DNA of 64,000 nucleotides from the NCBI GenBank assembly GCA_009599575.1, contig VWND01000001.1, positions 2,666,001-2,730,000 of the forward strand. Reading direction: 5' to 3'. The stretch's first letter is position 1. Each line of letters starts with the position of its first letter. Shown piece by piece: positions 35,871 to 48,740 of the stretch. This DNA comes from Blumeriella jaapii (Eukaryota > Ascomycota > Leotiomycetes > Helotiales > Drepanopezizaceae). The translations under genes were made by a program, and so were the position numbers. The notes beneath the pieces were generated by a model. That model did not search any database, had not been told where the DNA came from, and saw only the letters and a list, made by a program, of their open reading frames with translations.

Positions 35871-36640
35871 TTACGTACGATCGAAATAACGATGCGCGCT
35901 TATAACACTTTCGTTTTGGCCATTTAAATAAAAACGCGTTCGAAAAGCTGATCGAAAATATTCGTAAAATAAAAATCAAAAGCTTAATCAAAATAAAATG
36001 CAAAAAATATGCTATTACGTATTTAAAATAAATAATTTTAAAAGCAATATTAAAAAACAAGTTTTTCAAATTTTTTTTTTGCATCGGCTAAGATTTTTAC
36101 AATTATTTCAAAAGTCGTAAAAAAGCTTACAACGGCTCGACGTAAATATTTCTAATAAAAAACGAATATAATAAAAAGATTTAAACTTTCGCTATTAAAA
36201 CGAAAAATATAAAAATCGTTCTAAACCGTTTCCAAACGTTCGACGCATAAATAAAACGTTAATATAACTTTTCCATTTGCAAAATTCGATAAAATAACAA
36301 ATCGTCGATAATTTCAAAGCAAAAAAATATTATTTCGAAATACTAAAAATAAACGAAGCGCGAAAGCATCGATCTGGAATTAATTTTATTTTACGTGCAT
36401 CAGTCAAATAGCTCGATCGAACGAGCAAAGAAAAAAGTAATTAAGCGTTTGATAAAAATAAAAATTAAAACGGGCCTTTCAATTTTCCTTTGGCCCGAAA
36501 CGATAAAAACAGCAGCGTATTTATATAATATATCGCCGCTTGCGAAAAAATAATTTAAATTTTTAAATAAAGTTTTGCATAATTAATTCAGGTAATATTT
36601 CCGATATTACAATCCTGTTATTATAAAAGCGCGTACGGCC
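35871..36640 (+). pseudogene. C1 integrase remnant
   Basis: Copia integrase by collinearity with C2 49214-50030. The sequence around 36399-36590 reads HQSNSSIERAKKK and LSIFLWPETIKTAAYLYNIS, the classic end of the Copia integrase core (the Glu of IERA marks the final catalytic residue). Stops break the frame. Confidence 0.82.
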
Positions 36641-38159
36641 GATCTCAAACCAAATTAAAGCAAAGTTTATACGTACGAAGCTCGTACGTATTTAATAATA
36701 AAAAATCGAAAAGCCATAAAACACAAAAAAGAATTTAAGATTTTTCCGAAAAAACATATCGAATATTTAATTAAATATAACGCTTTTAATATTTACAAAA
36801 TCTAAATGCTTTAGCTAATGCGTATAATTACGAGCCGAAACGTAATATTTAACGAATTTAAATTTTATTTTTCGAAGGCTAAAAATCCAAGTTTTATAAT
36901 TAAACTAAAGCTTTAAAAAACCGTAAAGTTTATCGAAAACGCGAAAAACGAAAAAGCTTAAAACGCTAAATATTAAATATTAGCGGACGGTTTTAATAAC
37001 GGCGCAAACCAGCAAAACTCGGTATGCTAAAAAAGAAATAATACAAAAAAAAAGCTATTATTATAAAACGAGCAACTTTTAGATTTTATAAAAAAAAATA
37101 AAAGTTTTTTTCCACCGGAGCCGCTATTAAAATCAAAACCGATTTTAAGCTTTTTTAATAGACTTTTAAAGCCAACGAAAAAAAAAAAAAAACATTTTAA
37201 TACCAATGGATTTAAACATTCCAAAAAAAGCCAAATCCTCGAAAATAATAAACCTAATAAAAATCGAAGCGATCGAGCCTTTTTTTACGATCAATTTAAA
37301 CGTTTAAAGCTCGGGAATAATAATCTTTTATAAAAGCTTTTTCGATAAAACTATTATCGATCAATCTTAATTTTTAAAATTAATTATTAATCGGAAATAT
37401 GCAAAGTATATTCGAAACATTTTGACCGACGCGATAAAAACGTTAAAAAGTTATAAAATTCAAAAAAAAATAATAAATTAGCAAAATTTATTATTGCAAA
37501 ACAAAATAAAACAAAGCAAAACTTTAAAAAATCCTTCGGCGCGAGCATAAAAATAGCTTTATACGAAAAAGCGCGCAATTTAATTTTTTAAATTATAATT
37601 AAAAGCTATCGCTCGGCAAATCAAACGCTAGATCGATTTAAAATAAAACAGCTATCTGAACGTTTACTTTTGAAAACTTTTCCAAAGCTGACTATTGAAA
37701 AAAAAGCATTATTTAAAAAAAATAAAAAAAACAAATCGAAGTTTCCGATAAGCGATAAAAAGCAATTGATTTCAAAAATTTTTAAACGAAATCGTACAAA
37801 TTTCATTTTATATTAGCCGGATAAACCGGAAATATACGCTACGATATGCGAAATCTTTTAATTAATAGCTTTATTTACTAAATAACAAATCGACGAATTC
37901 GTTTATACGTTTTAAACAAACGAGCCGATTTAAATAAATAAAAAAAACCTTTAGGCTATCCACGCAATAATAGCAGTTTTAATAAAAGAAAAATCGGTAA
38001 AAAATATTTAATTTTCCGATTAAAAACAACATCGGAATAATTTATTAAAAGCTTTAAAAAACTAAAACGAATTAAAAAATCATCAAATAAAAAAGCAATT
38101 TAAAAAAAAAGCAAAAACCGAAATCAAAAACTTAAAAACCAGAAAATACTAAAAGATTA

Positions 38160-39620
38160 TTAAAAAAAATAAAATTATAAAACCCATTTTATTTAAATAA
38201 ATTTTCATATATAAAACAAACAGCTTAAGCGAATTGCAACGATGCAAATCGAAATTAATCGTAAAAAAAAATCTTTAAAACGAAGCTTTAATCTTTTTTA
38301 TATACGCAGTAATATTCGCAGCCCGTTTTTTCCGAACGGTTATAACGCTAACGGCTTATTTCGATCTGAAAATCAAACAATTCGATATGATTAATGCATT
38401 TGTTAATACAAAACGAAACTTTAAAAATAAGCTAATTACGTATTATCTGCTTGATAAATTCAAATAACCAGATATAATAATATAGCTAAACCGAGCTTTA
38501 AATAAATTAAAAAACTTTCCAGTTTTATAATACAGCGAATTCGCTAATATTTTTAAAAAATTAAAACTCGAATTAATAAGCGAAAAGCTTTATATATTCG
38601 CCAACGAAATGCGAAGCGTATATATAGCGTTTTACGTCGACGATATTTAAATTTTATACCACGCTTTTTATTCGTCAAAAGCCGACGAAATTATTTTCGG
38701 TCTGAAAAAAGCTTATAAACTTATAAATATAAAAAATCTAAACTATTTTTTCGAAATTCGTATTTTACGAAATAAACAAAAAAAAAGTCTTTCTGCTTTA
38801 CGATTTGTATATCGAAAAAATCGCTACGAAGTTTAATATATGCAAAAAGCGCTTTTTAAATACGCTTTTTTTAATTTGCGAATTTGTTAAAAACCCAAGC
38901 GTAGCTACGCTTCCGCAGATTAAAAAGTATTAAAAAAAGGTCGGTTTAATTTTATATACGGCTATTATATTTCGATTCGACGTGGCCTTCGCAGCTTTTC
39001 AGTTTTTTTACTTTCTTACCAATTTAAATTTCCAATATTTCGAGGCAGCCAATTAAACGCTTCGATATTTTTACGAAACGAAGTTTCTAAAAATTATTTA
39101 TAATCGGAAAAAGCGAAAAAACCAATTAATAATTTTCATCGACGCTTTTTTCGCCGACGACCCAAAAATTCGAAAATCTTTTTAAAATTATATTTTTTTT
39201 TTTCGAAAATGCTATTTTGTAAAAAGCTGTACGATAAAACATAATTACCACTTTTTTTATTAAAGCGGAACTATTTACTTATATAACGACCGTAAAAAAA
39301 ATAATAGCATTTCAACGTTTTTTCAAAAAGCTTCGATTCGATATTATTTCTAAATAAAACGTATATTACGACAATTAGCAAACGATCAGGCTAATCGTAA
39401 AAAACAAAAAAATTTTTTTTACGAAATTCCGCTACGTCGATATAAGCAATATATAAATTCGTCAAAAATACCAAAATAAAAAGTTCAAAATCATATACTT
39501 TTTAATAAATAAAATGCACGCAAACGATTTTATTAAAAATCTAATCCGATAAAAATACGAAAGTTTCGTTAAATTTCTTAATTTACGGAATTTTCGAAGC
39601 TTTGTCGAAAAGCTCGACCA
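38160..39620 (+). pseudogene. C1 reverse transcriptase and RNase H remnant
   Basis: Copia RT: FANEMRSVYIAFYVDDI with YVDD at 38633-38644, preceded by TVIALTAYFDLKIKQFDMIN (about 38336-38395). RNase H follows from about 38940 and ends near 39600, with a terminal part that reads VDISNI and an NKMHANDFIKNL-like stretch. The region 36640-38160 links integrase to RT and has only fragmentary frames. Confidence 0.85.
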
Positions 39621-40237
39621 ATCGAGCTGAAAAGCTTGCATTTTGCAAACGTATATTTATTTAAACAGATTTTTATTAAAACTTAAAACGCAGCAAAACT
39701 ATTTTCCAATCAAAAAAAATCCGAATTTTTCGCAAACTTAAAAACTCAAAACCAAACCGCTTAACTTTGCAAAAAGTCAAAAATATAACCCGCTAAAATA
39801 ACAATCCGCGTCCGACGCTTCGCGATAATTAAATCTAAAATAAATTCCGCGAAAAACCTTTTAAATATAATTGCCACCGGTTATACAGCCGGAATATTTC
39901 TTTTTTTTTGCGAAGCTTTACTAAGCTAAAAATTAAAAACGTTCGGCAAAAAAGTCGCCGCGAAATTTCTTTTTAAATTTTCAAAAACGAAAGCATTTTT
40001 TAATAAATCGTAGCCAAATCTTATTCCGCTAATACGTAAAGCAAGCGTAGAAATTTCCATTCGAAAAGTAAAAAGCTAAAAAATCCTACGAGCCGCGGCG
40101 AGCTTCGCGTTAATAATACGCTTTATAATTATTAATTTTGCTTTTGAGTTACGATCGATTTAAAAGCTTATTTTTTTGCATTTTTAAAGCCGTTTTAATC
40201 GTAAAATAAAAAATAACCGTTATATTTTAAAAATCGA

Positions 40238-40861
40238 TTAATAAAAACGATAAAGTTTTTCGATATAATTAACCGCGTTAATAATTTTATTAATCCGAGT
40301 TTTAAAAACGAAAAACCACGCAATTATAACGTTCGCGTCGGCCGAAATATACGACGTATTAATTGCGTAGCACCGATAGCAATAAGCTTTAGCTAAATTC
40401 GATAAGCAATCGTAATTTAAATTTCTAATTGTTTCGCGAGCAATATAAATCATATAAAAAATAAAATTAAAAAGCTTAAAAATAACAAACTTCCTGGCTT
40501 TAATGCGAACGCGTTTTAAAAAACGATTATCGTCGTTATTTCCATTTTTATTCTCTCCGCTTTAATAACCTCCGGCCGCTCTTTTTCTAAAAGCGCCAGC
40601 GTTCTGCCTTTTTTCTCCGGAAATGCTATCAAAACCGAAACTACCGCTAATAGCTTTTTCACCGCCAACAGCGTTTCCGCCACTTTTTTCAGGCGTTATA
40701 TCGGCATTTTCGAGGCCAAGCAAATATAAATCTCCGAAAAAACCGTTCAAAAACGAAATATCGAAAAAGTCGCTTTTTTCGAAAAAATCAAAAAAAAACG
40801 AATTAACCGAAAAAACCGATTGATTACGCAAAATAAACTTCGCAAAACTCCGATTACGCAA
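40238..40861 (-). pseudogene. C1 antisense frame between pol and 3' LTR
   Basis: On the minus strand two frames (40861-40562, then 40453-40238) join across stops and give a Gly-rich segment followed by NLNYDCLSNLAKAYCYRCYAIN. The C2 copy (53592-54230) shows CYRCYAISTLC, a Cys-x2-Cys-x6-Cys motif; in C1 the third Cys is Tyr through one G-to-A change. Extra antisense frames downstream of pol are known in some plant and fungal LTR elements. Which strand is truly coding is not proven. Function unknown. Confidence 0.45.
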
Positions 40862-41206
40862 GCGCCGAAGATTAAAAATCCGAAAAGCTGGGCCAATTGA
40901 TTTCGTAAAGCTACGCGGACGATCTTTTTTAAATATAAAAAAAATTATATCGATATTTCTAATTAAAATAATAAAGCCTGAATTTATTAAAAAATTAATA
41001 AAAAAATAAAAAAGTTAAGGTTTTCAAAAGCGACGAAACGCTTATTTAAGCTGAATTGGTTTTATTTACGCTTCGCAACGATAAAAAATATAAAACAAAT
41101 TATATAAATATTGCAATATCGCGTTACGGCCGCATTCGGACGACAAAAAGACTTTCCCGCGTTTTAAAAATAATTAATCACCGGATTAGCAATCAGCTAA
41201 AAAATA

Positions 41207-41508
41207 TATTGCGTTATACTTATATTTTTTTATTTTCTTTTATTTCTTTTATTTCAGATTTATTTTTCTTATACGCTTTTAATAATTAAATATTCCTGAA
41301 ACTCGAAAAAGCTCGTAATTACGTAATAACGAGCCTTTTCGAAAACTAGTTTTTCCGAGCGAATAACTAAGCGAGCCCGAACCTTCCGTCTTCTGCGGAA
41401 AGCTCGCCAGTCAGATTTAGAACAATACAAGTAATATTTTACTGCATATAATTCATCCGTCCCAGCCTCCGGTGAGGGTTCCTACCGACTATTCAGCTAT
41501 GCACGACA
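41207..41508 (+). repeat. 3' LTR of C1
   Basis: A 302-bp LTR ending TGCACGACA. Its start has mutated from TG to TA (TATTGCG). It contains a conserved CpG-rich block (AGCGAGCCCGAACC) that has resisted mutation. It matches 46638-46939 and 54569-54870. Confidence 0.92.
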
Positions 41509-41513
41509 TTTTT

Positions 41514-42445
41514 ATAACTTGCATTTTTGATATTGCTTTCTTTTACGTTAACGACGTTAAAATGAAAAGTTTTAAATTATATTATAATAATAAAAAAATC
41601 CTTTCTGAAATTCGACGTTATATAATAAAACATATTTAAAATATCGATAAAATTATAATCTGCTTCGAAAAAGCCAAAGCTATTATTAGCCCTCGATCAA
41701 AATTTTGCATGCCCGAAATAAATATCGTTGGTTATATAATTAACAGCGCTAGCCGCTATTTTTAACAAAAAAAAATTGAAAAGATTTGCGAATAAAAAAG
41801 ATATAAAAATATCACCGAAGCTAAAGCTTTTATTAGCGTTATGATTTACTACCGCAATTAAATTAAAAACTTTTTTTAAAAAGCTGCTTTTATTTACGTT
41901 ACGATAAAAAAAAAGTCGATTTCGTTTAAAAAAAAAAGCAAAGCAAAGCTATAAAAGTTTTTAAAAACGACCTTTTGTCGGCTTTATTATTTATGCGAAT
42001 CGATTACAGCCCAAACGCAAAAAAAATTATTTTAATTGTAAACGCTAATATTTTCGGTTGAAAAGCTATATTGCAACAAATCGATGAAAACAAAAAACGG
42101 CATTTTTTACGATTCGAAAACGATTTATAATTTTTCGCGAAAGCATGCTACGATATTATCAAACGAAAATATCGAAGCGTTTTTAAAAAAATAAAAAAAA
42201 TAAAAAGCGAATTATACGACGTATATTTTATTTTAAAAACGAACGCAAAAGTTTTTATCGACTAATTAAATAAAAAAGCTAATAATCTATTAAAAGCGCT
42301 TGTTATTAATTAAATAATTTAAATGCGACTTATGGATTTCGAAATCAGACATATTAAAAAAATAATTAATATAGCGGCAAACGGCTTTTTTAAACGAAAA
42401 CGATTTTATTCGTTTGATTTCGCTAAGCAAAGCGAATAAAATATC
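41514..42445 (+). pseudogene. A3 RT end and RNase H remnant
   Basis: It reads IAFFYVNDVKMKSF at about 41536-41575: the active site YVDD is now Tyr-Val-Asn-Asp through one G-to-A change. The RNase H follows to about 42440 with many stops. C1 is inserted just upstream of the RT active site. Confidence 0.85.
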
Positions 42446-42513
42446 GACGAGTAAATCGCTGACGAAATCGGCTGCTTCGTTATTTGCGCTTTGGGTTTTA
42501 CAAAATCGAAACT

Positions 42514-42546
42514 ATTCGCGTTGCTATTTCGGCTGGCATCGCGAAT
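42514..42546 (+). repeat. 33-bp palindrome, site A-ii (A3)
   Basis: Arms ATTCGCGTTGCTA and TGGCATCGCGAAT. It reads FALLFRLASRI within the open frame 42491-42751. Confidence 0.9.
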
Positions 42547-42576
42547 AAAAAACATTAATTTTCGGGCCGAAAAAGC

Positions 42577-42609
42577 ATTCGCGTTATTATTTCGATTAGC
42601 ACCGCGAAT
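42577..42609 (+). repeat. 33-bp palindrome, site A-iii (A3)
   Basis: Arms ATTCGCGTTATTA and TAGCACCGCGAAT. It reads FALLFRLAPRI, 63 bp after its neighbour as in A1 and A2. Confidence 0.9.
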
Positions 42610-42759
42610 AAATTTAACCGAAAACGATCGGAATAAACCGATTAACGACGAAAATAAACTTTTAATCGATAATTACGAAATTAAAAACTTTTATTTAATC
42701 GTATATTATTTAATTATTTTATTTAAATTATTTAGCGTATTAAACCATTAGTTTAAATT

Positions 42760-44100
42760 ATTTAAAAACCAAGCTTTCGATTATATTTTAGCCGATAAAA
42801 AGCTATACAAAATAAAAAATAATATATATTAAAAACGCTTAATAGTAAATAACAAAATCGATAAATTTTAAATTATAAAAAAAACCTACGAAAAAATGTT
42901 TTATAAAAAAGCTAAAGCTATTTATTACCGAATCAAAAACGATTTTTAATAAAAAAAATGCTTCGAAAATTGCAAAACCTTCGTTAAAAGCTGCGTTTTT
43001 TGCTAAAAACGAAAACTTAGCCGAAAAAAAAACTTATTATATCCGACGTAGTTTTTTAAAATTTAAGAAAAAGTTAATTTCGACGTTATACGCGTATCGA
43101 TTACCGACCGCGAATATATATGCTTTGTATTCGCTATCGACGATTTATTTAAATAGCTTAAAAAGCGATCTTTTCGAAACGCTATTTTCGAAGCTATAGC
43201 GACTTTTTTTTAAAAAAAAACGTTGTATATCGATACGGTTTGTTTAGCAAATTAAACGTCGATAATAAATCCGAAAACAAAAGCGTTATCGAAACTTTTA
43301 CAAAAAAATATAAAATCCAGCGCATTTAAATCTCAGTTTACAATTCGAAAAATAACGAATTCGTTAAACGAAGCTATAAAAATATTTTCGACGAATTTTT
43401 AAAAGCTATTCGAAGGAATTATAAGCGTTGGTCGCGGAAATTTTCGGAAATGCTTTTTGCTATACGCATATGCATATACGCTTTTACGAAAATAATTTTA
43501 TTTTTTATTTAATACGGCAAAAACGCTCGATTGCTTTTGGAAACAAAATGGCCTTTGTAAAAGTTTTATAATATAATTAAAATAAAAACGAAAGCAAACT
43601 TATTAATAATAAAATTTAAACAGCTCGATTACCGCGATATAAATATAAAAAAGATAATCCTAAAAAAAAAGAAATATAAAAAAGCAATTAAAAAAATCTG
43701 AAATAAAACCAAAATTTTAAAAAATACGCTAATAAAAAAAAAATCTGATTTTGGTTTACGACGTTTAACGCGCTATTAATAAATCGGCCGATACTAAGCT
43801 TAATTATAAATAGCTCGGATTTTACGAAATATACGAAACCGAGTTGGATAAAAGTTATTACAAATTTACGGAATTCGATAAAACAAAACTAAAAAAAACG
43901 TTCGCTGCTAACCGGTTAAAGCGATTTTACAAAAAAAACTAGCAAATTTATTTTTTGAATTTTAAAATAAAAACCGATTCCGATTCCAGCGGTTCCGACG
44001 ACGAATCCGATTAAAACGATTATATTTTAAAAAAAAAAAAAACTTTTAGAAAAATCTGAAAACGACCGGACGATAATTCCGCTGCTAAAAGCACAATTTA
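42760..44100 (+). pseudogene. A3 integrase with acidic tail, remnant
   Basis: Collinear with A1 17290-18720 but much more damaged, with stops at nearly every former Gln and Trp codon. The acidic Ser/Asp tail lies at about 43970-44020. The AT-rich spacer follows (44150-44635) and holds only a T-rich hydrophobic frame. Confidence 0.8.
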
Positions 44101-44635
44101 AATCGTAATTTTATTTATAACCGAAAAAAAGAAAAATATATATAAAATTGTTTATTAATTGTTTTATTGTTTTTATTATTTATTATTTCCTTTTTTATTA
44201 TATATTATTTTACTGTTTTTGTTTTGCTTTGCTTACAATTTAATTATTTTATTTCATATATACTGTTTATTTTTAAAACCTTTTTTTATATTATTTAAAA
44301 CATTTATTATACTTTTTTTTTGTTTAATTATACTTTTATTTATTAAAACAAAAACTTTGTACATATTTAAGCCGCACGTCTAATTTATTTATATTGCTCG
44401 TATATTTTACGAAAACTATTTTTTATGCATTTTATTATTTGCTACTTTTTGTATTATTTATTTTTTTCGTTATTCTAAACGGATATTTATTTAAACAATT
44501 ATAATTTATTAAAAAAACAATATACGAATTTCCGTGATTTTTAAATACAAATATTTTACAGTTTTTGTACTTTTTCTTAATTATTTTTTAATAAATATAA
44601 TACACTTTTTTAATTAACAAACTTATCGATATTAT

Positions 44636-46632
44636 ATCGTTTTTTAAACAAAGCGTTGCTAAACCTAGCAAATTTATTTTTAATTTATTTTAAAACGAAA
44701 CTATTATACGCAATCTTTCCGAATTTAAACAAATATATAATGCCGCTATTTTAAATTAATAAACAGCTTTCGTAAAAATATTTATAAAGCAATTCGATAT
44801 AATAATTAAAAACGTTAACGAATTTTTATTCGATTATAAAAGCTTTGTTAAAACTGAATTCGTTCGCAAAAGCTTTAATTACGATAAATTTCTGCTAAAC
44901 TACGATAACGTTTTAAAAGCTTTCGCCGAAGCAAAAAAAGCTCGAAATAACAAAAAAAAAATAATAAACCAAATTTTGCGCTTTTTGCCAAATCAACGAA
45001 AAAAAAATATTCAAAAATACGTTTTTAGCAAAATTATCGGTATTATTTTACTTCGGCATTTCGCCCGTTTTTTCGAAACTATTATTTTTACGAAAAAAGA
45101 AATCTGAATATTAAACGCTTAGATTTTTAAAACGTAAATTTTAAAAGCTAATAATTCAAAAGCCCGTAGATTTACAAGCTTTTTTATAACTATTTGCAAA
45201 TTAATCGACGACGCTATGCAATCGCTAAAAAAAGTTTTAGCCGGCTGCGAAATCTCAAATCTGACTTTTTTTTAAAGCAAAAAACTAAGCGTCGCCAAAT
45301 GCGGCATTTTTATACCGAAAAAAAAAAACGACGCTATTCCGATATTTTAAATTTACGACGACGAAAAAAACGAAAAAGCGAATATTATTTTCGTTTAATT
45401 CGAAAAAATATACGCGATAGCAATTAATATTTTTAAAACAATTAAAATAATTCGACGATTTTCATTTTTAATTATCGAAAACGAATTCGAAAACGAAATC
45501 AAAAGCGTAACGGCAAACAACCGATTATTCGAATATAAGAAATTTATTATATTTATAAAAACGATTCCGAAAAAAATAAAAATAAAAAACGTAAAAAAGC
45601 GCGCCGATATTTCCGAAACTTTTTTTATTCGAAAAAAAAGATTATTCGCGTCGTTAATAAAAAAAGCACCGCGAGTAAAAACAGCCGGAAATCGACGCCG
45701 AGCTATAACTTTTAAATTAATTAACAGAAAACGCGACGATTTTACGAAATCAAATTTAAAAAACGCCGGCATTTCGAAAAAAAAAAATTCAAACGATTTT
45801 AAATCTGATTTTTCGAAATTAAATACGCAAATATTAAAAACGCTTGCTGCGTTTAAAAACGTCGTATTATTACCGCTAATATTTCAGATTTTAATAAAAG
45901 TATTTAAAATTTCGATTATTATACGATTCGATCAAAAAAAGCTTAAAAAAATATATCGAAGTTATCGCGGAAAAAATTATATAAAAAGCATAAAATTAAA
46001 TTATTTTGCTTAAAACTTTCGTTTTCGACGACGAAACGATTTAAAAATTTTATTTCGATATTTTTATATAAAAACCAAACGAATCCGTCAGCTTTTTTTT
46101 TTTGCTTCGAACGAAAACTAAATTAAGCTTTTTTCGAAAAATTGCAAATGTAATACGCTAAAGCAAATAAAAAAAACTTTTAAAAACGATAACCCGTTTT
46201 TATTCGAGTTTTTTTGCGCTGAAAAACTCCGATTTTTTAATTTCGTTTTTACGAATAACGTTAACGCTAAAAAAAACGGCAAATTCTGCTATTTTTACAT
46301 ACGTTATTACGCGGCGTACTGCGATTTAATTACAAAAGAAATTAACGTTATAAGCTTCGCTAATCGATTCGCTGTTATTAAAAATTCGGATTACGACGTA
46401 TTCGAAATTGATTTTAATAACCAATTTATATTTCGACGAAAAATTACGAAAATTATTAAAGCGCGTGCTAAAGCTTATTTGGGCTACGCAAACTTTAAAA
46501 CAGATCCGAAAACTTTTAACGCGATTATAACGTTCGATTAAAACGTAAAAAAATAAAAGCAACGAGTATTTTTAAAAGCCGACTTTTTTAGCTTCGCAAC
46601 CGAAAATATATTTTAGAATTTATCCGAACTAA
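44636..46632 (+). pseudogene. A3 extra frame (ORF2), N-terminal and middle part
   Basis: Same unrecognised protein as A1: KCGIFIPKKKNDAIPIF, a YDDEKNEKAN acidic stretch and a KFCYFYIRYYAAYCDL Cys segment are readable. An antisense shadow frame is seen at 45395-45772. It is broken at 46637 by C2 and continues at 54876. Confidence 0.75.
45644..45676 (+). repeat. 33-bp palindrome, site A-iv (A3)
   Basis: Arms ATTCGCGTCGTTA and AAGCACCGCGAGT. The last arm has one A-to-G change. It reads FASLIKKAPRV. Confidence 0.85.
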
Positions 46633-46637
46633 GCTGC

Positions 46638-46939
46638 TGTTGCGCTATATTTACATTTTTTTATTTCCTTTCATTTCTTTTGTTCCAGATTCATTCTTCC
46701 TGTACGCTTTCAATAGTTAGATGTTCCTGGAGCTCGGAAAGGCTCGTAGTCACGTAATAACGAGCCTTCTCGGAGACTAGTTTTTCCGAGCGACTGACTA
46801 AGCGAGCCCGAATCTTCCGTCTTCTGCGAAAAGCTCGCTAATTAAACTTAAAACAATACAAGTAACATTTTATTGCATACAATTTATCCGTCCCAGCCTC
46901 CGGTAAAAGTTCCTACCGATTATTCGGCTATACACGACA
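46638..46939 (+). repeat. 5' LTR of C2
   Basis: A 302-bp LTR starting TGTTGCGC, the unmutated TG start, and ending ACACGACA. It retains the CpG-rich AGCGAGCCCGA block. Confidence 0.93.
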
Positions 46940-46950
46940 ATTATAAGCCC
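46940..46950 (+). promoter_or_regulatory. Putative half-tRNA primer site of C2
   Basis: ATTATAAGCCC follows the LTR directly. It matches GTTATGAGCCC, complementary to the anticodon region of initiator tRNA-Met used as a half-tRNA primer by Drosophila copia and relatives, with two G-to-A changes. The match stops after 11 bases. Confidence 0.5.
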
Positions 46951-47379
46951 CGAAGCCAATTAATAAGCTTCTTTTTGCAATATATACGCTAAAAGACTCG
47001 TTGGAAGCTTTCACCGGTCAATCTATTCGAATTGTTAAAAAATATTCGTAGAAAATTATATTTTACAAAGTTTTTTTTATTTAGCAAAAGGCCACGAATC
47101 GATAAAAAGCTATTGAAAATGCGGAAAGCATTAATTTTTCGATCTTTTTAATTTACAAATCTTATTTTTATTTTTTTACTTTTTTTAATCTAATTAATCG
47201 ACCTTTTATAACGAAAATAATATATCGGCCTTTACGAAAAAAAAAATTTTCTTTTACGACCCAAAATCGTGAATCTTCTAATTAAAAGCGTACAAATTTC
47301 ACCGATCAGGGATTTTTCCCTTCGATTATACCGATCCTAATCTTTTACTTCGCTTTTTTATTAATAAACGACCATAAAA

Positions 47380-48740
47380 ACAGTTTTTTTATTAGTTTAT
47401 CGATCAGAAAAACAAAAAGCGCTAAGCAGACTACGATCGAAAATACGCCGAATACAACGGCATAACCGAGGCAGAAAAAGCCGCCGTTACGATTAATAAC
47501 CTTTTCGACAAACCTCGACCAGCTAATCTGACTTTCGACGATTTAAAAAATAAAATCGATCATTTTTCGAAAAACCATTTAAAAAAGCTTAAAAAATAGC
47601 AAAAGTACGTTACTGCCTATTAAAAATTGCTCGACTAAATCTTTTTAATTATAAAAACTAATTTAATAAACTTTGCAATTGCTTAATCGGAAATTAACGC
47701 TATTAATAATAAAAAAGCGTACGCCATTTTTTATATTGATTTGCAAGAAAATTCGTTGATAAATAAAAATATGCGAAAAGTCAAGAATTTATATTATAAA
47801 AAAAAGCAGAAATTATTTTAAGCACTCGTTCGTATTTTGAAAAAAAATATTACTTCTGCATATTTTTCCGTAATTAGCTCCGTCAGATCTGACTACAAAA
47901 ACACTTTTCGTAAAGCGTACAACGGAAAAATAAAATATAACCGAATAAATAAAAAAATAGCAGACCGCTTATAAAGCAGCTGTCGAATATAAAATTTCTA
48001 ATATAAATGGCCGCCACGCTACCACCGATTTTCTCGATGCAATCGCCGTATATATTAATTTATAATAGACGAACGGCAAAAAAGCTAAGTATCTGAAAAA
48101 CGAACTTGCCGGCCTTTTTATAAAAAAGATTCTAATCGAACTAAGCTTTATAATTTCTTTTTTTAAAAACAATCGAGGATTCGATAATTCAAGCCGAAAA
48201 ATCGGAGTTTTCGCCATTTTTCTTTTCGATTCTGAAAACAACGATATTTCGAAAGATCGTAGAAAAAAAAAAAAAAAAAAGTAAAAAAAAAAAAGAAAAG
48301 AAATATAACTGCCTATACGACATTTTCAAAAAGCGTCATTTCTATCTCCCAACCGATTGTAAAAAGCTTTTATACGCAATAAATAATCGTTATGAAAAAA
48401 AAAAACTTTTTTTTTAACTTTTTAAATAGGCAGAAAATTACTAAAATGCGAAAAAAAGCTGTTTTTTAATTATAAAAAAGCCTTAAAAACTTTAAATAAA
48501 AAAAATATTAAAATGGTCGCAATTAATAAAATTCTTAAAATTCTAATAATCAAATCAAAACAAATTCCAAAGTTAACTTTTAAAAACGACCAAAAAAAAT
48601 CCTTTATCGCAACTTTTTGTTTTTCTTGTTTTAATACGATTAAAAAACATTTCGAAATTAACGTTTTGGCTTTAAAATTTAATTAATATTATTTTTTGGA
48701 CAAAAGTACTTTTTTTAACAATTGTTTTAAAATTTATTTA
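47380..48740 (+). pseudogene. C2 gag region remnant
   Basis: After a leader (46951-47380) a frame with many stops reads EYNGITEAEKAAVTINNLFD (about 47450-47510) and a helical, Lys-rich downstream part, as expected for a Copia gag. No zinc knuckle is visible. The start codon is not identifiable. Confidence 0.55.

Larger units (their letters stand above)
35867..41508 (+). mobile_element. Copia C1, right visible piece
   Basis: This continues the piece at 1-447 after the A2 insertion. It carries the pre-integrase end, integrase, RT and RNase H, a downstream region with an antisense frame, and the 3' LTR. It is collinear with C2 49214-54870. The total visible C1 sequence (about 6,085 bp) compares with 6,128 bp for the matching part of C2. 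It ends at 41508 inside A3, in front of TTTTT (41509-41513), the expected 5-bp duplication. Confidence 0.93.
41509..46637 (+). mobile_element. Gypsy element A3, middle piece
   Basis: A3 resumes after C1. It is collinear with A1 from about 16125 (in RT, just before the YVDD site) to about 21248 (in the extra frame). The A3 5' end lies upstream of the window. It is cut at 46637 by C2, whose duplication GCTGC occupies 46633-46637 and 54871-54875. Confidence 0.92.

Noticed and set aside
48266..48300. Poly-A run as the tail of a non-LTR element or processed copy
   Set aside because: It lies inside C2 gag with C2 sequence on both sides and no duplication.
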